The notes: a model not told the origin generated them from the sequence alone. Positions 37,194 through 50,392 are shown, numbered from the stretch's first letter. The stretch is 64,000 bases of DNA from Diplosphaera chodatii (GCA_032358165.1 JAALGY010000028.1:1-64000); one strand, 5' to 3'. Numbers and translations: made by a program.

Positions 37194-40100
37194 ATGGGCT
37201 GCGGGGCCTCGCAGCCTGCTACAACGGACAAGGTGAGCGCCGCGCTGCAGGTGCCACTCCAGCTTCCGATGCCGGTTGTGCATGCAGCCCTGATCCGCTG
37301 ATGGTAAGGCAGCGGCGGAGCACAAGCACTACCTTCACCGGGCCATGACATTCACCCTGGAAGTGTAGGCCTCTGGCAGGCCCGCGGCTGGTTTGCAGCA
37401 GCGGTCCTCGGGGCGGGTGTCAGAGATCACCAAGATCGGCACCGAGTGGACGGGGCAGATACCCTCCAACGGCACCAACGCGGCCAGCCGCAGCGTTCAT
37501 GCCAGCCCCGCGGCGGGCGGGGACAAGCCAGGACAGCATCCACTGAATGGCGACATTGTAGCCGAGTCACAGCACGCCGCGGTGCGCTCGGAGGCTGGCA
37601 AGGCGGCGGCAGCGCAGCAGCCGCCCAGCGGTCCACAGCCGGACGCCACAGCTGCGGCGGGCAATCCGGCCGCTGCGCACCCACCAGAGCAGCCGGCGGC
37701 GCCTGCGCAAGGAGCGCGGCTCAACCACACAGCGGCTCCAGTGGCAAGCGCCTCGCCCCCGGCGACGCCCTCCAAGCTCGGGTCGGTGCCGCGGCAGCCG
37801 CAGCAGGACTACCAGCCGGACGAGGACCTGGGGGACCTGGCATTCCCAGCGGCGGCTGGCGTGGAGGGCGGGGCCGGCACGCCCACCAAGTCTCCGGTCG
37901 CAGCGGCGGTCGCGGCCATCAACGCCGGCGCGGCTGCCAGCCCCAGGTAGCACTTCCGCCGCAGGCCCACCTCCGCATGCTCTGGCCTCCCTCTGTCCAC
38001 AGCTGCTGTATCAGCTTTGCACGTACCTTGATGTAGGGCCCTTCTGTTGCCCATGGTAGCCTGTAGGCCCCTCTTGGTCCTACGCTGCTCCGAGTCTGTC
38101 GTGCAGGCGGTCCACCAGTGGCACGATCAGCGGCAGCAACAGCCCGGCGGCGGTGTCACGGCGCGCGTCCGGCGCCAAGCGCCTCATGTTCGAGCAGAAC
38201 GGCAATGCAGACGAAGGTAGGAGCTTCCTGCGTGTGACAGCAGTTTTGATATTGAATATCTGCCTTCACAGCAATCGCTTGCTTTGGTCCTGATGACGTG
38301 GCGTGCACACGGTTGCGTTGGCCTGCGCCGATGACGGCGATGCGCTGCTGTGCGCAGCCTTGGTACTGGCGCAAATGAGGGCGCAGCCGGCGGCGCCGCC
38401 GCTGCCGCCGCCGCCGCCGTCCGGCTTCCCGGCGCGGCTGCAGCGGTGGCCCAGCGGGCGCGCGCTGTCGGCCTGGGCCGTGCCGAAGCTGCCAGACGAC
38501 AGCCCGGCGGCGGTGTGGCTCGAGGACGACCCGGCACGCGCCGGCGCCCTGCAACCGTGAGTGACCGCCCAGCGCCTGCGGCTGCTACTTGAGCGGGCAC
38601 ACGGGGCGCTGGCCCGCTGCTGGCGTCACTTGGTGTTGCCTGGTCGACCGGGGTGGCGCTTGTCAGCCACCTGGACCCTACAGCTGCATGCACCAGGGGC
38701 AGGCCTGTTTTGAGCCGGGCGATGTGCAAGGCATGCAGGGTTGTGCTGACGGCGGCGCTGTGTCCTGCCGCAGGGTGCTGTCGGCTTTCCGGTGCGCACC
38801 CGACAGCGCACGCCCCGACGAGCGGTTCGATGGCCTCGCCCGCACGGCGGCCGCCTACTTTGAGATGTGCGTCGCCCTGAGCTCCCGCCTGTGCAAGGCA
38901 GAGACCTGCCCGTCACGCTGGCCGCGCGCCGCTTGTATCACAAAGCCAGTTGCAGGGTGACGAAGCAGCCTGCTGAAGATGGTTCGCACGGTGCTGCTGC
39001 CCCGCAGCGCTGCTCTCTGCCCTCGCGGCAGCGATCCCGACCCTCAGCACCTTGCACACAATGCAGGCCCATCGCCATGGTCATGTTCATGGACGACCGG
39101 TACGCCTACCTCCTTGGAACGCACGCCGCTGTCATGGTGCGCGGAGTGGGGCAGACTTGCTGCACACTCACTCTGCTTCAAGACAGCTCTGGTGCTGGTG
39201 CTGGACCACTGCAGATGCATCCGCCTGTGTTGACACCTGAGATAACACATTCAGCAGCCGCTGCTGCCGCCGCCTTGCTCATGCATGCGCCCCTCAAGCC
39301 AAGCTCGGCTCCCACGGCGCAGGACTTTACGGAGCGGCGGTGCAACGTGCTGCCGGTGTGGGCGCTCGCAAGCGCGTGCCCCGAGGTCGTGGTCATCCCC
39401 GACTGCTCCACCGACGGCAGGTGACCAGCTGTCAGGATCACAGTAGGGCGCGCCTGTGCAGGCAGTCAGCGCAGCCGGTGCGGACTGCTGGGCAGGCGTG
39501 AACTCGGCTGGCACCTGGGCTGCTGCTCTGCGGCATCCGGAACCGCAGGCTACGATGCACTGGCAGCGCACAGGAGTGCCTTTGACGTCTGTGGAGGAAG
39601 CTGTGCAGTCTGTTAACCTGACCAGAATTTTCAAATAACCCTGATACTGTGTGCTGCAGGGTCAAGGACCACCCTCTAGTGAGGGGAGCCCCAAAGCTGC
39701 GCTTCCTGGCGGCCGCCCCCATCGTGCTGCCGGACGGCCAGCGCCTCGGCGCACTGTGAGTCGCGCTTGGAGCTTCCAAGGAGTCGTGTGCTGATGTTTC
39801 GCAGCCTGCGCTGCTGCACACGCTGCCCCGGGGTTGCCTGTTGCTTCTTTGTCCAGTTTGTGCAGCAGCTGGCAACAGTCTCGCCAGCAGGACAGCAATG
39901 TGTGCCTCACCGTGGCCGCAGGTGCCTGATGGACCGAAAGTGGCGGCCCTTCGAGCCGCAGCAGGCGGTGGCGCTGGCGCACTTTGCCGAGTTGGTCGCT
40001 CGGGATGCAGCGCACATCGCCGCAGCTGCAGCCTCCCCCAGAGCTGGGCTGCCCTCGCCCAAAGTACGCTGCCGACCTGTCTGCTAGCAGCACCTTGCAT

Positions 40101-43100
40101 GCATGTCTCTGAATGCTGTGCGCTCCACCCAGGCTTGCCTCGGGCCTCGACACCTGGCCATCCATCAGCGCCCCGTCATAGATTGTGTTGCATGGTGCAG
40201 GATGGTGCTCAGCTGCCCGTGCTGCCGTCTGTCGGCGGCACAGCCCTTGTGGATGTGTCAGAGCCTGGCTGGCCCCTGCTGCACGCTGGCCACGCATTTT
40301 CAGCAGTCACAGGTGAGACACAACCAGTTGCGTGGCGCAGTCAGCGGCTTGAAAACTCCGTGTTCACGTGCTGTCAGCAGCACCTGCACCTGAAGCCAAC
40401 TTGCCGTCCATGTGCAGGGCTTGCAGCAAGTGAGGCGACGCATCAGGAGTTCTGGCAGCTGTTTGCGCACTTTTCTGGCAAGCAGGTGGGTCCTGCCTGT
40501 CACGATGCCCCTTCACCACGTGCATGGTGTGGACTGTTGACCGTATGCCACGGAGGCCTGGACACCGGCTGCATCGACAGCATGCCCACTGCTGTGTGAT
40601 GCCATCATCGATACAGGGCCAGGAGGCAGCGGAGGCGTGTGCTCCAGGGGTGGGCCGCGGCTCGGCGTTCAGCCTGGAGGTGCAGCGCTCCAGCGCAGAC
40701 GACGCCTCGCGCTTCATCGCACGCTTCGTGTGAGTTGATGGGTCTGCGGCGCACGACTTCAGGGGTATTTGTGTCACGATGGACCCCGGCACGGCTTCAA
40801 GCGTGCTGCGTTGCTGCGGAGGGTCTGACGCACAACCGAGTGAGAGCTGGTGCCGCGTGCATCACCTGTTCTGATGCAGGAAAGCGCTCATCAGCCCGCA
40901 CCTGGTTTTGCAGGCCTGCGAGTGCGGACAGGCTGGACAGCGCAGCGGCGGCCGTCGCCATCCCGGGGCCCTCGGCTTTGCCGCCCGACACCGCCGCAGC
41001 GCCGCCGCCCGCCACGCCCTTCTACTTCGTGACGCTGGAGCCGGTGCGTTGGGGTTTGAGGCTGGTGACCGACGCTGGCACTTGCTGGGGCCTTGCGAAG
41101 GACACTGCCGCCGCATGTGGCTCCAACCTGTAGTTTCCAGATGGTGGATTTCCAGATGGTGGTCGGTGCAGACACTGCAATATCGGAGCAAGCTTACCTG
41201 CACAGCTGCGCCTCGTGTAGGTTCAGGCACAGTGCCGGTCGGTCACATGCAACGCCGCCTCCTTGAGCTGCAGATTGCCTCGGCGGAGTCGCCGCACAGC
41301 GCCAGCCCGGCGGCCAGCCCGCGGCGCAGCCCGCGTCGCGGCGCGGGCCTCGTGCTGGAGCCGGCGCCCCGCGGCCCACCCTGGGGCGACCAGGTCGCCC
41401 TGGGCCCGCTGCTTGGCCGCGGCGCCGCCAGCAAAGTGTACCGGGGCCTGCGCGACGGCAAACCTGTCGCCCTGAAGGTGCAGGCCTTCGGCGCCTCAGC
41501 AAACTCATCTCCCACGCTTCATATGCACCGCTTTCGGTGCTACATATGATCTGATGGTTCGAGTGTGCTTCTACCGGAGGCCGTGTCACCGCAAACCAGC
41601 AAAGCTCGCTGAGGCACTGGAGCGTCAGTTGGTGGTTTCCTCGACGCAGGTTGTGGAGGGCGAGGCCACCCACGAGGGGCTGACCGCAGCGCGCGAGCAG
41701 CTGGAGTCGCTGTCGCTCAGCCACCCCAATGTCGCGCGCATGCTGGCAATCGGCACGCGGCACATGCCGGCGGTGAGGGTTCATGTACCAAAACCTTACC
41801 TCGTCTGCATCTTCAGGCCTTGACCTTCAACAGAACCAGGACCACCGTTTCATTGAGCACCTGCCCTGGAGCAGAAGTCCTGAGCTTCACAGCCCATTGC
41901 AGTCATGGGACCCATGCCTGCAGCAGCACCCTATCCACACTTGTGCAGGGCCAGCACGAGGTATTGCACAAATCAAGCCTTCAAAACGCCAGGGTGCTGG
42001 CAACTGTTCTCAACCTTCCTTGCGTGCTGTGATATGCAGAAGACGAGCATCGGCCGAGCGAGCAGCGGGCTGGGTGCCGGCAGCCCCTTTGCCTCGCCGG
42101 CCAAGGCGCCCCGCAGCAGCGCCGGCGACCATAATCTGTCCGTGCGCATGCAGACTTGGATCGTGCTGGATCTGGCTCATCTGGGCTCGTTGCAGGTGGG
42201 CACCTGACGCCTGACCCTGCCACTGTGCCGCCACTGCTGTCCTCAGCCCGCTGGTCACATGCATGCATGGAAGCAGCTGTCATGAGCAGATGCTGGTCTT
42301 ACTTGCTGATAGCTGACTGGGTTCACATCAATATTTGGTACGTACGGTCAGTGCGATGTGTCTTGCAGCTGGCGATCGACGGCGGGCGCTTCCGCACGGG
42401 CGACGGCTCCCTGTTTGCTGGCGGTCCTGATATGGGCGCCATCCTGGCAGCGGCCGCAGATGTTGCAGCAGCGATGGCGTACCTGCACTCCCAGGTGCCG
42501 CTCGCGCAGGGCCTCGTGGCGTGTGGTTTCAAGGTCGCGGCTTTGGGTCGAAGCGTTTCAGAGGTTGCCCCTGGCGCAACAGTGGCGCATCAGCTGCAAA
42601 GTCCGATGCTGGCTACCAAAAAGCGCCCTTGGCCTGCTGCAGGGTGTGCTACACGGTGCGCTGAAGGCGAGCAACGTGCTGCTGACGGCTCAGCGGCGGC
42701 ACCAGGTGTCAGACTATGCGCTGCATGACGTGAGCGATGCGGTCGGCAGCAGCAGCCGCCAGGCAGAGGTGGGTACTGGAACATGATGCTGCCCCCCAAG
42801 CTGCGCTGCTTGCATGCTCTTTTTAATTGGCTGTGCTGCTGCACGCGCCATCGGCCAGAGTCCACGCCTGCGTGGTACTTTGTTACAGTTGCATATTGAA
42901 CGATATCTGTGGTGAACTGAAAAGATAGTGTGCTCTCGGAACACAATCATCAGACAGCTACATAGTTCCGTCATCATGTGACGCAGGCTGCACACATGCC
43001 GCCAGAGGCGCTCCAGGGTGGCTCGCCCACCCGTGCCGCCGACGTGTACGCCTTCGGCGTGCTGTTGTGGCAGCTGTGAGACCTCCTGTCCTCGTCATTG

Positions 43101-43702
43101 TTTGAGAGCTTGCCTGGCAAAATGAACCAGTCTCTACCTGCCTGCTTGGATGCTGTCTTGGCAGCCATGAATGTTTGTGGGACAACTGCAAGCTTCTGCC
43201 GCTGTCTCCGCTATGGCTCATCATATCAAGTCCTGCAATGCAACAGGTACACATCAGAGCAGCCGTTCACGGGGTGCACGCCGCAGGCGGTGGCGGAGGT
43301 GAAAGCGCTGTCGCCGCCGAGGCGTCTTGCCTTCCCGCCCGGCACGCCGCCAGGCTTCCAGGTCTGATTGAGACGCCTCACCCCCGTGACCGGCACTGCC
43401 TCACTCCATATGACCAGCGGCCTACGGAGCGGCTTGCCATGCTGTCGGGGCTGCTGCGGTCGTCCGTGTCGAGGGCCTGTGCTGCAGGTGGCATGTCGTG
43501 CAGTTGGGTCTTGACGCCTGCTGCATGCTGTTTTCTGCAGGCCCTGGCTGAGGCCTGCGTGTCCGGCAGCCCAGCGGAGCGGCCCGCCTTCGACGCCATC
43601 GTGCTGGAGCTGGCGCAGCTCGCAAACGCGCTGCAGGCGGGCGCGCTGCCGCCGCCGCAGCCGTTTGCCGCCTACCGGAGGCCGCGCGCGGCGCCCGCGT
43701 GA
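37194..43702 (+). CDS. GAF-PAS-TKL kinase-like protein, probably a myristoylated pseudokinase
   Basis: Likely membrane-tethered sensor protein. Exon 1 (37194-37232) reads MGCGASQPATTDK, a strong N-myristoylation context with a Cys for palmitoylation. A long Ala/Pro/Ser-rich linker follows (37399-38560). The GAF domain is built from short exons: PDERFDGLARTAAAYFE, PIAMVMFMDDRYAYLLG, ERRCNVLPVWALASACPE, KLRFLAAAPIVLPDGQRLG and CLMDRKWRPFEPQQA. A PAS-like domain follows (TALVDVSEPGWPLLHAGHAF to FYFVTLEP, 40222-41042). The kinase-like domain has the Gly loop LLGRGAASKVYRG, VALK, WIVLDLAHLGSLQ, the catalytic-loop equivalent VLHGALKASNVLL, DYA in place of DFG, MPPEALQGG and DVYAFGVLLWQL. The stop is at 43702. 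The catalytic-loop Asp is Ala (HGA rather than HRD or HGD), so phosphotransfer is doubtful. About 17 exons; borders in the linker and between GAF exons are approximate. Confidence 0.86.
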
Positions 43703-44511
43703 GGCTGGCGGCGGCGGCGGCGGCGGAGCGCCACACGGCCGCACGCATGGCAACAGGGCACAAGGGGCCTGCAGCCCGGACGCTGCAGCCGTGCCTTCGA
43801 TGCACAGACACAGCAGCAGGCGGCGGTGGGCGGCAAGGTGGCTGGTCCCAGGAGGACCTCTGCTTGCCGTGTAGTCACGACGATTTGAAGGACTGCAGAT
43901 GTCAAGTCAGTGCCGGCGGCCATTACTGCAAGCCTGCTGGCGGAACCGATGGGCTGCGGCGATTGTGAAGTTGCTGCGCCGAGGGCGGCATGCGATGGAC
44001 CTTGCAACCTGACCCGACTGACTACTCGTTCCGGCAACACCTCAGCTGCACATGGCTGATCAAGAGCATGAGTGACCTTAATGGCTGCCTGCGCCATCTG
44101 TCGAGCCTCACAGATAACACATCTGACGCTAGCGATCATTGTTCCGCTTAGCACTGATATACATGTTTGGTCCCGCATCCTGCGGGATCCTGGTTTCCTT
44201 TTGATGTGTTTGATGCCTTGCAATGGGTTGCTAACTGACATGAGGTTTAGGAATTGTGACGTGCAGCATATGCACTGCAGCTGCGCGGTGGTAAGGTTGC
44301 CATGCAGCTGCCTAAACGACAGTGCAGAGTAAATACCTGTATGTGAGTCTACCTGTCGGTCCACAAACAGAATATGCAGCATTCTTGTGAGCATTGCAGT
44401 CTGATAATCACCTAAATGTATGTTTTCGTACTCCGAGGTGTATGTGAATGCGCATAGCTGCACGTGACACGATCTGACATTGTACCCTGGGACGGAGCAC
44501 ATCAGCACAAC
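43703..44511. other. Intergenic region before the SET-domain gene
   Basis: About 800 bp with a lower-GC stretch (44100-44460). It should hold the kinase-like gene's 3' UTR and the SET gene promoter. An antisense frame crosses it but has no family features. Nothing else recognised. Confidence 0.5.
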
Positions 44512-47500
44512 ATGCCACCGCCAAGTATGTTAGCAGTCACACCCGCTTGCTCTGCTCCAGACACACGGCAGGCTTCATCGTCATCTGCCAGTGCAGCTGC
44601 ACACGCTCAGCAGCCTTTGAGCACCGCCAGATTTGCCGCCAGCTCGTCAGAAACGTTGCAGATGTCGTTGCTCGCGGCAGCAGCGCTGGCCCTCTTCATA
44701 GTTGCTCGGCCCCCGCTGCCTGACCTCCGTGGCACGCCGACAACGCTGTCATGGGCGGTGAGATACGGCAGTTGGCATGCGGCCCTGACTCCGGGCGGGT
44801 CATCACACAGCGTTGGTGCTGGTACTCACTGCTCTGCGCTGTTCCGAGCTAGCCTTCTGTTGCTGCTCATCTGCGTCAAGTGCGTCATCTGCATGTTCTG
44901 CAGGCACTGGGTGCCGCCGCCGCCGCCGGAAACGCATTTGTGCGCAGCGCAAGCGCCGAGCCCGGCACCTGCGCAGCGTCGCCTGTGCCCACTCTTCTGG
45001 ACCACATACAGCAGGGCGATGAGGGTGACGGCGAACCCGAGGTCAAAGCCTACCGCACGCTGACACCCAGGTACCATGCGCTGGGCTACCAACAGTTTTG
45101 CAGTTCGCCACGTCTGTTGCCCCGTTTGGCAGCGGTGTGCACATACAAGCCCTTCTTGGTTGTCACCGGTTAGTGAACATGAAGCGCGGACTGTCACCAT
45201 GGCATCGTTGGCTGCCATGTGCAGAGAGGACGACGTCACGTCTGACGCCGAGGCCGCTGGGCCCTCGGCCGACTGGGAGGCAACCCCGGAGCAGGCGCAG
45301 AGCTACAGGGACATGCGCGCCTGGATCGCCGACGGCAGCGGCCACGTGAGTGCAGGCCCCTGCGTGCGGCGAGACAGGCTGCTGCCTCAACTCGTACCTT
45401 TGCTGTCGGCTTGCTCTGATATGCTCACATCAGGTAGCGCGGCTTCGACTGCAAACGTGCCAGGCGTTCGCAGTGTAGTCCATCCGCCATTCTCTTTCTG
45501 CGCAGCGGCCAACACACGCATCCAGGCCGAACTACCCAGCTATAGCCACTCACCGTAGCAGCAGCCGACAGGACATGGGTTTGTGACCATTGCATCAGGA
45601 GCCCCTGGTGGCAGTCGGCAGGGTGTGCCGAGACGAGGGGGCGGGGCGGGTGTGCATGCGGGGCACGTACGCCACCCGTGACATCCAGGTGTGTCAGCTC
45701 AAACTCAACTCACAGCAGACCCAGCGTCTGCAACAAAGTGACCGCATGTTGTCGACATGTGGTACTGCTGCTGAAACTTGTCGCCAGGTGCTCAATAATG
45801 GTGACATCGTGAGACGATGAGAACAAGGACAGAGCTCAGTCCGCAGCGGCGTACCGAGTGCCCTACAAGGCCGAACCTCAACTGAGATGCTGCTTCGGTG
45901 CAGGCAGGGGAGCTCATCGCACGCCTGCCACCCAGCCACTACATAGTGCTGTCTGAGGTATGAATAACTAACCCTGGAGACATGCGCCGGGGCATGCAGC
46001 TGCCTACCCTGGTGGTGTTGCATTCTGGCAGGGGCCAGCCCCCACCTGTGCCAGCGGGATCGACGCCTGCGCAAGCAGGCTGCAGAGGCACCCACCTGCA
46101 GCATTGACACGGCCATTGCTGAGCTGCCGGCTGTCCTTTTCGCAGCACCTGCCGATAGGCGAGGCCCTGCTGAGTCGCGTCCATGGGGACCCCGACTTCA
46201 ACGCCACCTTCCGCCACTGGCTGGCGGGGCTCCCGCGGCGCGGCGAGATCTTCGGGCCGGAGGCGTGGTCGGACCAGGAGATCAGCATGCTGCAGGGTGG
46301 AGACCTGGTGAGGGGCTGAGGGCCATTGCACCTCGCATGCAATCCTTGGCGCCTGACGCCTGCAGCGTGTTCGTTGTGATGAGGGTGCTACCAATGTGTA
46401 TCACTGATCACATCATCACATATGCGTTGGCATCATCTATCTGTCGAACTCTAATGGAAATTTGCTCGACCGGCACCGCAGCAGGTAGGTTCAAATCGGT
46501 TGCAGGCTTGAATGGGTCAGGATGCTGCAAGTGTGGCACTCCGTGCTCCCCAGGAGGAGCGGGCCCGGGCGGAGTTCCACGCCATGCGCTGGGAGTGGCG
46601 GCAGGCGACGCGGGAGGGCGGCTCGCCGCTGCTGCAGCGCCTGGGGACCAGCCTCGCCGACTACGCGCACGCCAAGATGCTGGTCAGTGGGCTGTTCAGG
46701 AACTGATGTTGGTGGAAGCCCTCACAGGGTGTCGAAGAGTCGAACACAATGCGCCCTCCGTTCACAGTGGCTGCGAGCTCGGTTCCTGAGCAGCTCCTAC
46801 GTAGGCACTGCTGCAGGCGCTGGTGGCAGGCTTGGGCATTGTCTTGCGGCACCCGGGACACGTGTGGTCACGAGGCGCGGCTGCCGCTGTGGGCGCAGGT
46901 GCACACCCGGTACTGGGGGTTCAGGAACAAGACGGCGGGCGCCGATCCTGAGAAGCGCCTCAAGTGCCTGCTGCCGCTGCTGGACATGGCCAACCATGCC
47001 GAGGTGCCTCCACCGCAAGAAGGCCTTTCTGCTCCTCGTTCTGACGTCACCCTGCCTGCTGAAACCAGAGCCAGCAGCCGGCATGTGTCCTCCAGTGGCT
47101 GCCTTTGGATGTCAGCTTGCGAGGGCTCAACCTCTCAGTCCTGATCCTGCTCAGCAGCAGTGGCTGCTGAGCTGTATCAGGGTGTCCGCGTCGATCTCTC
47201 TGATGGCTCTCTGCCCACCGCTGCATGCCGTTTGCTTGGTATGAAGCCAAAATGAAGTGTGCGCCAGAACCAACGAATATCAACACCGAAGCAGACTTGC
47301 CTCGGGCATGCATGGCTAGCCGGTGCGCCATGTTCCTGCACCTATGGTCGGCTTTACTTGGATGCAACAAGTAATCGCCATCAGGGTCGGTACCCAGCTG
47401 GTTGACATGTGCTGATATATTTGTGCGTATACGTGTACACGTATACATCCCTGCCGCAGCCTGGAAATGCATTCGTGACCTACACGTATACATTCCTGCC

Positions 47501-49624
47501 GCAGCCCGGAAATGCATATGTGACCTTGCGCAACGACAGCATGGCGGTCATGGTGGCTGAAGCCTTCATCAAGGCGGGCGACGAGGTGGGCAGTTCTGCA
47601 GTGTATCAACGAAGTGTCGACGACTCACAGTCCCGGGAATCAGCGCCAGATGACACCAAGCACGCTGCTTCGTATAAGGTGCACTTTGTGAGGTGCCTCC
47701 ACCAGACATTGTCAGTTCTTTGCTGCTGAGGCACCGCAGCATGCGCAGTGAGCTTGTTCTGTCTTATTTGGCAGGTGTCGCACACCTACCAGCCAGACAA
47801 GCTGCAGCGTCCCGACATGGCACTGCTGAGCTGTAAGTCAGTTTCACTCCGAGCTCAGAGCGGTAGTGTGAACATGTCTGCTGGTATGCGTGCTGCAACT
47901 CTCAACTGGCGCTCTGAAGCTCTGCACGTGATGATGTTGGTACGCTGAAGTTGTCATGCATATAACACCAAGCACACGAGCAATGCTGTTTGCTTGGGGC
48001 CTGGCACTGTACAGACTGCGCAGAAACCTACACTGCCAGTTGTGGCGTCATCGGGTCGAAGCAATCAGTCAATCCAAATGGGCAGCTTGGGTGCCAATAT
48101 GTTGCTGCCCTTCATACGACACCCAAGCTGACGCTTGCTGCCATGGCACATATGTCTACGTACTGAACAGCAGTCACCTGCAGATGCCTACCTGCCCAAG
48201 CGGCGGCCGCCGCTGCTGGCCGCCTACGACCTGGGGCAGCCGGACGTGGTCAGGATGCGCCGGGAGGCGCGCCACATCTACTCGCCCCCAAATGATGACG
48301 AATACAGTGCGTGGGCAGCCCTCCTGTCGTGCGACGCCGCGATGTCACATGCCCATGCATGCCTCATGCCTCAGGCTCATGCCTGTGCGTCAAAAGGCAT
48401 GGAATCAGCCAGCACCTCTCCTAGCAGCAGCAACGCTCGACATGACGATGCAAACAGTCCGAAACCCGGTGCTACCGCCGCTGCAGAGCTGGGCGGGCGA
48501 ATGGCGACCCATACGGAGCTGCGGCGGCTGCTGGACCTTCTGGCTGGATTTCGCACCCCTGAGGCGCATGACCGCCGGCTGCTCAAGGCGCTGCTCTTCG
48601 CAACTCCATGCCTTCAAGTGGCACCTGCTGTGCTCCACCAGCTTGTGCATTCTGAGTGGTCATGGTACGATGTGGGGGTGCTGTGGTCGTGTCCAAGCAG
48701 CTGGCAGGTTGCGCCTGAGTGTGACTGGTTGGTGTACTGTGCTGCTGATGTCTGGAAGCTGGGCAGTGCAGACCGCCAACGACCGGCTGAGCTGGCGCCA
48801 GCGGCTGCTGCTGGAGTTCCGGGTCGAGCGCAAGGTGGCCTGCTTGCTCTGCTGCCTGTCGCTGATGTGCGCCGTGTGTTTGTTTCGAAAAGGGCTGTTG
48901 GAAGCGCGGCAGTGGTGCAAAGCCCGAGTCCTGCGGATGCTGATCCCATCGCACGGCTATGCCAACAAGTGTGGTCCTTCTGCTCAGCTGCGGGGAATGC
49001 CGTGATAGCCGATGTGCCTGCAGACCCTGACTGAGTTTCGCAGCAGCCAAGGATATGCATGGTGCAGGAGGTGAGGGGGGCAACATGCACACCCTGCACT
49101 GCAAGACTGGTCCGACATGTGACTTCAGACGTCCCCTCGTGTGCAGGCTGCGCTCCGCTTTGTGGCGGCGCGGCTGGCCGACGGCCTCCTTGAATTCCAG
49201 CGCCTGATGGACTATCAGGCGCGCAGCAGCCTCCTGACAGCACTTGCCACATGCACAGCACAGCCCCAAAGCGCATGCAGGCTGCCTTCGATACGGGTGC
49301 CAGAGGACATCGGCACAGTGTGGCTTCAGTGCGTGATCTGCCAGTCGCCCCCTGCCCCCGCAGGACGTCAAGTGGGCAAATCACTCACGGTTTGAGAGCG
49401 CTGCTGAGGCAATGCCACCACCGCCCCGTCTCTGGCAGCAATCAGCCAGCGACACAGCTGCCCGCAGCTCCTGCGCAGCCACTGGCGGCGCGGCAAGCAG
49501 GGCCGAGCTGCGGCCGCAAAGCGCTGTTGCCGCCAAACTGCGCTTGGACTGGGAAGTAGCTCATGCCCTGCTGGCTGCCGCCGATGTCACTGCAGAAAAG
49601 GTCTTTGCACCTGCTGCATCTTGA
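44512..49624 (+). CDS. SET-domain protein-lysine methyltransferase (Rubisco LSMT/SETD-like)
   Basis: Probable S-adenosylmethionine-dependent methyltransferase of non-histone proteins. About 15 exons. Exon 1 (44512-44758) begins MPPPSMLAVTPACSAPD and carries one hydrophobic segment (SLLAAAALALFIVA), suggesting a membrane anchor or organelle targeting. The SET fold begins with GRVCMRGTYATRDIQ and AGELIARLPPSHYIVLSE. An inserted helical region includes FNATFRHWLAGLPRRGEIF. The SET core follows with YWGFRNKT, LPLLDMANHAE (the N-H motif), NAYVTLRNDSMAVMV, FIKAGDE and VSHTYQPDKLQRPDMALLSY. The C-terminal helical substrate-binding domain of LSMT type follows (LPKRRPPLLAAYDLGQPD, RRLLDLLAGFRTPEAHDRRL, TANDRLSWRQRLLLEFRVE). 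It ends at TGA 49624 in an Ala-rich tail. The substrate is not known from sequence. The exon starting near 47506 has a duplicated acceptor. Confidence 0.86.
47437..47526 (+). repeat. Exact-length 45-bp tandem duplication over a splice acceptor
   Basis: Two adjacent 45-bp units (47437-47481 and 47482-47526) differ at only a few bases. Each contains the polypyrimidine-CCGCAG acceptor and the first codons of the SET-gene exon (PGNAFVT and PGNAYVT). The length is a multiple of three and the frame between the two acceptors is open, so use of the upstream acceptor would insert 15 residues. Confidence 0.9.
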
Positions 49625-50392
49625 ACTGAAGTATGTCAAGCTCGACAAGGTGGCAAGCAGCCAGGATTTCGCAGGCTGTGTCAAGCGCTACATTATGCTC
49701 CGCTGGCAACCGCACATCAACGCGAGTGCAGGCTAATGATTGTTGTGTGCCACATGTCTGTACATGTCTGACCACGGGCCTACCATACTACCAGGATTGC
49801 AACATCGCAACAACAGCAGCCCACATCGCTGCACATGTAAACTTTCAATCTATACTTCGAGCCCAGCAGGTCATTTGACTGAGGGGATGTTCAGTCATGA
49901 GCTGCTGGCACATCTGCCCCGTCTTCCAGCCTTTTCCTGTCGATTCTGTTCCACCGCACCCTCCGCTACCTATTGCGGACCGACAGACATATGCGAGCTA
50001 GCGCAGACCCATCCCGCAAAAGCATTGAAGTGATACCACGACCCAAGAGGATTACATACTTCAGGGTTTGGCGTGCCGCCGCCCGGTGCAGCACACATTG
50101 CCCTTCATTATCGCCAAACAGGTGCCACATGAGACACTGTGACCCGTACTATGTAGCTAGGTGGTGATGCCCCCGTCGTGCTCAGCAGGCATGCCAGCCC
50201 AGACTCCAGGCCCCTGGCGGGTCATGCGGGCAGCGCTGACGCTGCCTGCTGCCCCTTCCCGCCACTGCCACATCTGCTACAGCCGCCGCTGCAGCTGCTG
50301 CCACAGACCGGGCTGACCCGTCGGCGCCGCCGCAGCCAAACCCTTCCGTCCCAGCAGCCGCCGCCGCCGCTGGCCCCCCTGGGACTCTACCG
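49625..50392. other. Convergent 3' region between SET and MycE-type methyltransferase genes
   Basis: About 770 bp between two stop codons. It contains a CT/CCG-rich low-complexity stretch (50240-50390) adjoining the methyltransferase stop. A plus-strand TGTAA at 49836 is a possible poly(A) signal. No other gene seen. Confidence 0.5.
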
